Shown here one piece after another: positions 62,287 through 64,000 of a DNA stretch of 64,000 nucleotides. The DNA lies in contig NZ_JBAMDD010000006.1 in assembly GCF_036961565.1 (NCBI RefSeq), positions 186,001 through 250,000 of the forward strand, given 5' to 3'. Origin of the DNA: Chitinimonas sp036961565. GTDB taxonomy: Bacteria; Pseudomonadota; Gammaproteobacteria; Burkholderiales; Chitinimonadaceae. The notes beneath the pieces were generated by a model. That model was not told the DNA's origin. It did not search any database and worked only from the letters and a program-made list of their open reading frames with translations. The position numbers and the translations under genes were made by a program. Numbering within the stretch: the stretch's first letter is position 1; the number at the start of each line of letters is the position of its first letter.

Positions 62287-64000
62287 GGTCTTGCTCCTTG
62301 CTTGCCAGCGTGGCCGCCAGGCAGGCCGACAGCACCTGGGCCGTGGCTTGCGGGGTATCACGCAGATACGATTCATGGTCACCCGGCGCCACCCAGCAGC
62401 GCAGTCGCCCGCCCAGCAGGGCCTGCCAGTCGCGCGCCAGCCCTGCCTGCCGGTTGGCCTGCGACAGCAGCAACTGCACCGGCAGGTCCAGCGGCCTGGG
62501 CCGATAGCGCATGGCCTGGGCGATATGGTTCGCTCCTAGGGCATGGCTGGCCGCCTGGCCCGCCTCGGCCCGGCCCACCTGCGCCACCTTGCGCCACCAG
62601 GCGGCGGCAATCCGGCCCTGGGTCAGGGCCACGTGATAGAAATAATGCAGGCTGCGGCGCGGACGAAAAGCCGGCCGCTGGCGGACATGCCCGCGCCAGG
62701 CCGCCCAGAAATCTGCCCAGCCCAGGCGTGCCAACGGTAGCCGCAAGCGCCACAACAGCCTGGGTTGCTGCCAGCAGCGCCAGTGCCAGCGCCGCCATGG
62801 CGTAGGGCACCAGCTGTCCAGCAACAGCAGCAGGGACACAGCCTCGCCCTGCGCCTGCAACTGCCCGGCCATCTCATAGGCCAGCACCCCGCCCACGCAT
62901 TCGCCCGCCAGCGCATAAGGCCCCTGGGGCTGTTGCCGGCGCAGGGTGGCGATATGCCGGGCCGCCGCCTCGCTCACCGACCTGGGCAAGGGCTCACCAT
63001 CGGCCAACAGCAGGCCATAGACAGCCCTGTCACCAGCCAGATGCTGCATCAGGCGGGCGTACAGTGTCATCTCCGCCATGCCGCCACGGCCACCGGGCAG
63101 CATGAACAAGGGCTGCTGCGCATCGCCCCGGCGTATCTCCACCAGCCCCGCAGCCCGCAGCACCGGCTCGGCAGCCAAGCGGTCGATATGGCCGGCTAGG
63201 CCGGCCGGCGTGGCATGCTCGAACACGGCAGCCAGGGGCAGGCGGCGGCCCAGCAGGGCTTCCAGCTGCGCCACCAGCCGCAGCGCCAGCAGGGAATGCC
63301 CGCCCAGGGCAAAGAAATCCTCGTCCGGCCCCACCTGTTGCAGCCCCAGCAGATCGGCAAACAGCTGGGCGATAGCTTCGGTTTGCGGCCCAGCGACAGC
63401 GGCAGCCACGAGCGGTCTGGGCAGCTGTTGCAGCGCAGCCCTGTCCAGCTTGCCTGTCGGGGTCAGCGGCAGGCTGGCGTGCAGCCACAGCTCAGACGGC
63501 TGCAGCGGCGCCGGCAGGCGCTCCCGCAGATAGGCCAGCAGCAATCGACGCAAACAGGCCTCGTCCAGGCTACCTGGCACCGCCACCACATGGGCCTGCA
63601 GTTGCTGCCGTGACGGTGCCGCACAGACCAAGGCCCGGGCCACCAGCGGGTGGCTGGCCAGTACGGCCTCGATCTCGCCCGGCTCGACCCGGTAGCCGCG
63701 CAATTTGAGCTGACCATCGGCCCGGCCCACAAAGGCCAGCGTGCCATCCTCCCGCCAGCGCATCCGGTCACCACAGCGGTACAGCAGCTGTCCCTGGGCG
63801 AGCGGCAGTGTGTGCAGGGCTGCCGCCGTGGCCTCGGGCTGGCCCAGATAGCCCCGCATCAAGCCATCGCCCCCCAGCCAGGCCTCGCCCACCACGCCGC
63901 TTGGCACCGGCTGCCCCAGGCTGTCCAGGATATACACGTCGGTCTGGCTCACCGGCCGGCCCAGCGGTATGGCGCCTTCGGTATCGGCCAGGGTCACGAC
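62279..64000 (-). CDS. Nonribosomal peptide synthetase, C-terminal part (A-PCP-TE), continues off the right edge
   Basis: The visible 573 codons are the end of an NRPS; the N-terminus lies outside. First comes the C-terminal half of an adenylation domain: the A6-like GEAWLGGDGLMRGYL, A7 YRCGD, A8 GRADGQLKLRGYRVEPGEIE, and A10 TGKLDR. A carrier domain follows, with the phosphopantetheine Ser in LGGHSLLALRL (codon 63295-63293). A type I thioesterase then ends the protein, with GECVGG where GxSxG is normal (Cys codon 62899-62897), Asp in LLLLDSW and His in APGDHESYL. The product is unknown, and the specificity-conferring residues of the A domain lie outside the window. Confidence 0.93.
   Translation of the reverse strand, partial: VVTLADTEGAIPLGRPVSQTDVYILDSLGQPVPSGVVGEAWLGGDGLMRGYLGQPEATAAALHTLPLAQGQLLYRCGDRMRWREDGTLAFVGRADGQLKLRGYRVEPGEIEAVLASHPLVARALVCAAPSRQQLQAHVVAVPGSLDEACLRRLLLAYLRERLPAPLQPSELWLHASLPLTPTGKLDRAALQQLPRPLVAAAVAGPQTEAIAQLFADLLGLQQVGPDEDFFALGGHSLLALRLVAQLEALLGRRLPLAAVFEHATPAGLAGHIDRLAAEPVLRAAGLVEIRRGDAQQPLFMLPGGRGGMAEMTLYARLMQHLAGDRAVYGLLLADGEPLPRSVSEAAARHIATLRRQQPQGPYALAGECVGGVLAYEMAGQLQAQGEAVSLLLLLDSWCPTPWRRWHWRCWQQPRLLWRLRLPLARLGWADFWAAWRGHVRQRPAFRPRRSLHYFYHVALTQGRIAAAWWRKVAQVGRAEAGQAASHALGANHIAQAMRYRPRPLDLPVQLLLSQANRQAGLARDWQALLGGRLRCWVAPGDHESYLRDTPQATAQVLSACLAATLASKEQDHG

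Overview
This 64 kb chromosomal window comes from a GC-rich Gram-negative bacterium. LptE, RNase G, a dusB-fis-purH block, a hemA/prfA block and a QseBC-type two-component pair fit a betaproteobacterium, perhaps of the Neisseriales or Burkholderiales. The genus is inference. Most of the window is dense housekeeping sequence, interrupted by AT-richer accessory patches. No rRNA, tRNA, CRISPR array or intact transposase was recognised.

Left edge (1-2610): a stretch clearly AT-richer than the rest holds three short-leader genes on the minus strand, separated by two attC-type sites. The 7-base ends match cassette by cassette, so this is read as a piece of an integron cassette array. One cassette encodes an abortive-infection (Abi-C) type protein and the other two encode membrane proteins of unknown role. 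No integrase gene lies beside the array.

2.9-16.9 kb: a chemotaxis transducer, an AlkB-family membrane hydroxylase, UvrD, a REC-TPR protein, a tyrosinase coupled to a DUF2182 membrane protein, a candidate membrane-active toxin with a small membrane-protein neighbour, a 2OG-Fe(II) oxygenase, an orphan immunity patch (SUKH-3) and an orphan solute-binding protein.

16.9-40.2 kb: core genes. These are lptE-holA-rng, separated from leuS by two foreign-looking genes; a FecR/SPOR protein; a prolyl oligopeptidase; dusB-fis-(grpB)-purH and purD; a solute-binding protein; hemA-(GNAT)-prfA; and a 7TMR-DISM/GGDEF/EAL protein.

40.2-53.6 kb: small immunity-like genes, two two-component systems, an SPFH protein translationally coupled to an SH3-like secreted protein, a beta-lactamase-fold lipoprotein divergent from a QseBC-like pair, and a SUV3-like helicase.

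53.7-59.2 kb: a complete spermidine/putrescine-type ABC transporter followed by a gamma-aminobutyraldehyde dehydrogenase, in the same order as E. coli ydcSTUV-patD (polyamine uptake and catabolism).

59.3-64 kb: the distal end of a nonribosomal peptide synthetase operon that continues past the right edge. It has an NRPS end module (A-PCP-TE) whose thioesterase carries Cys in place of the usual nucleophilic Ser, followed by a radical SAM/SPASM enzyme, a family 2 glycosyltransferase and a nucleotide-sugar epimerase/dehydratase, all overlapping.
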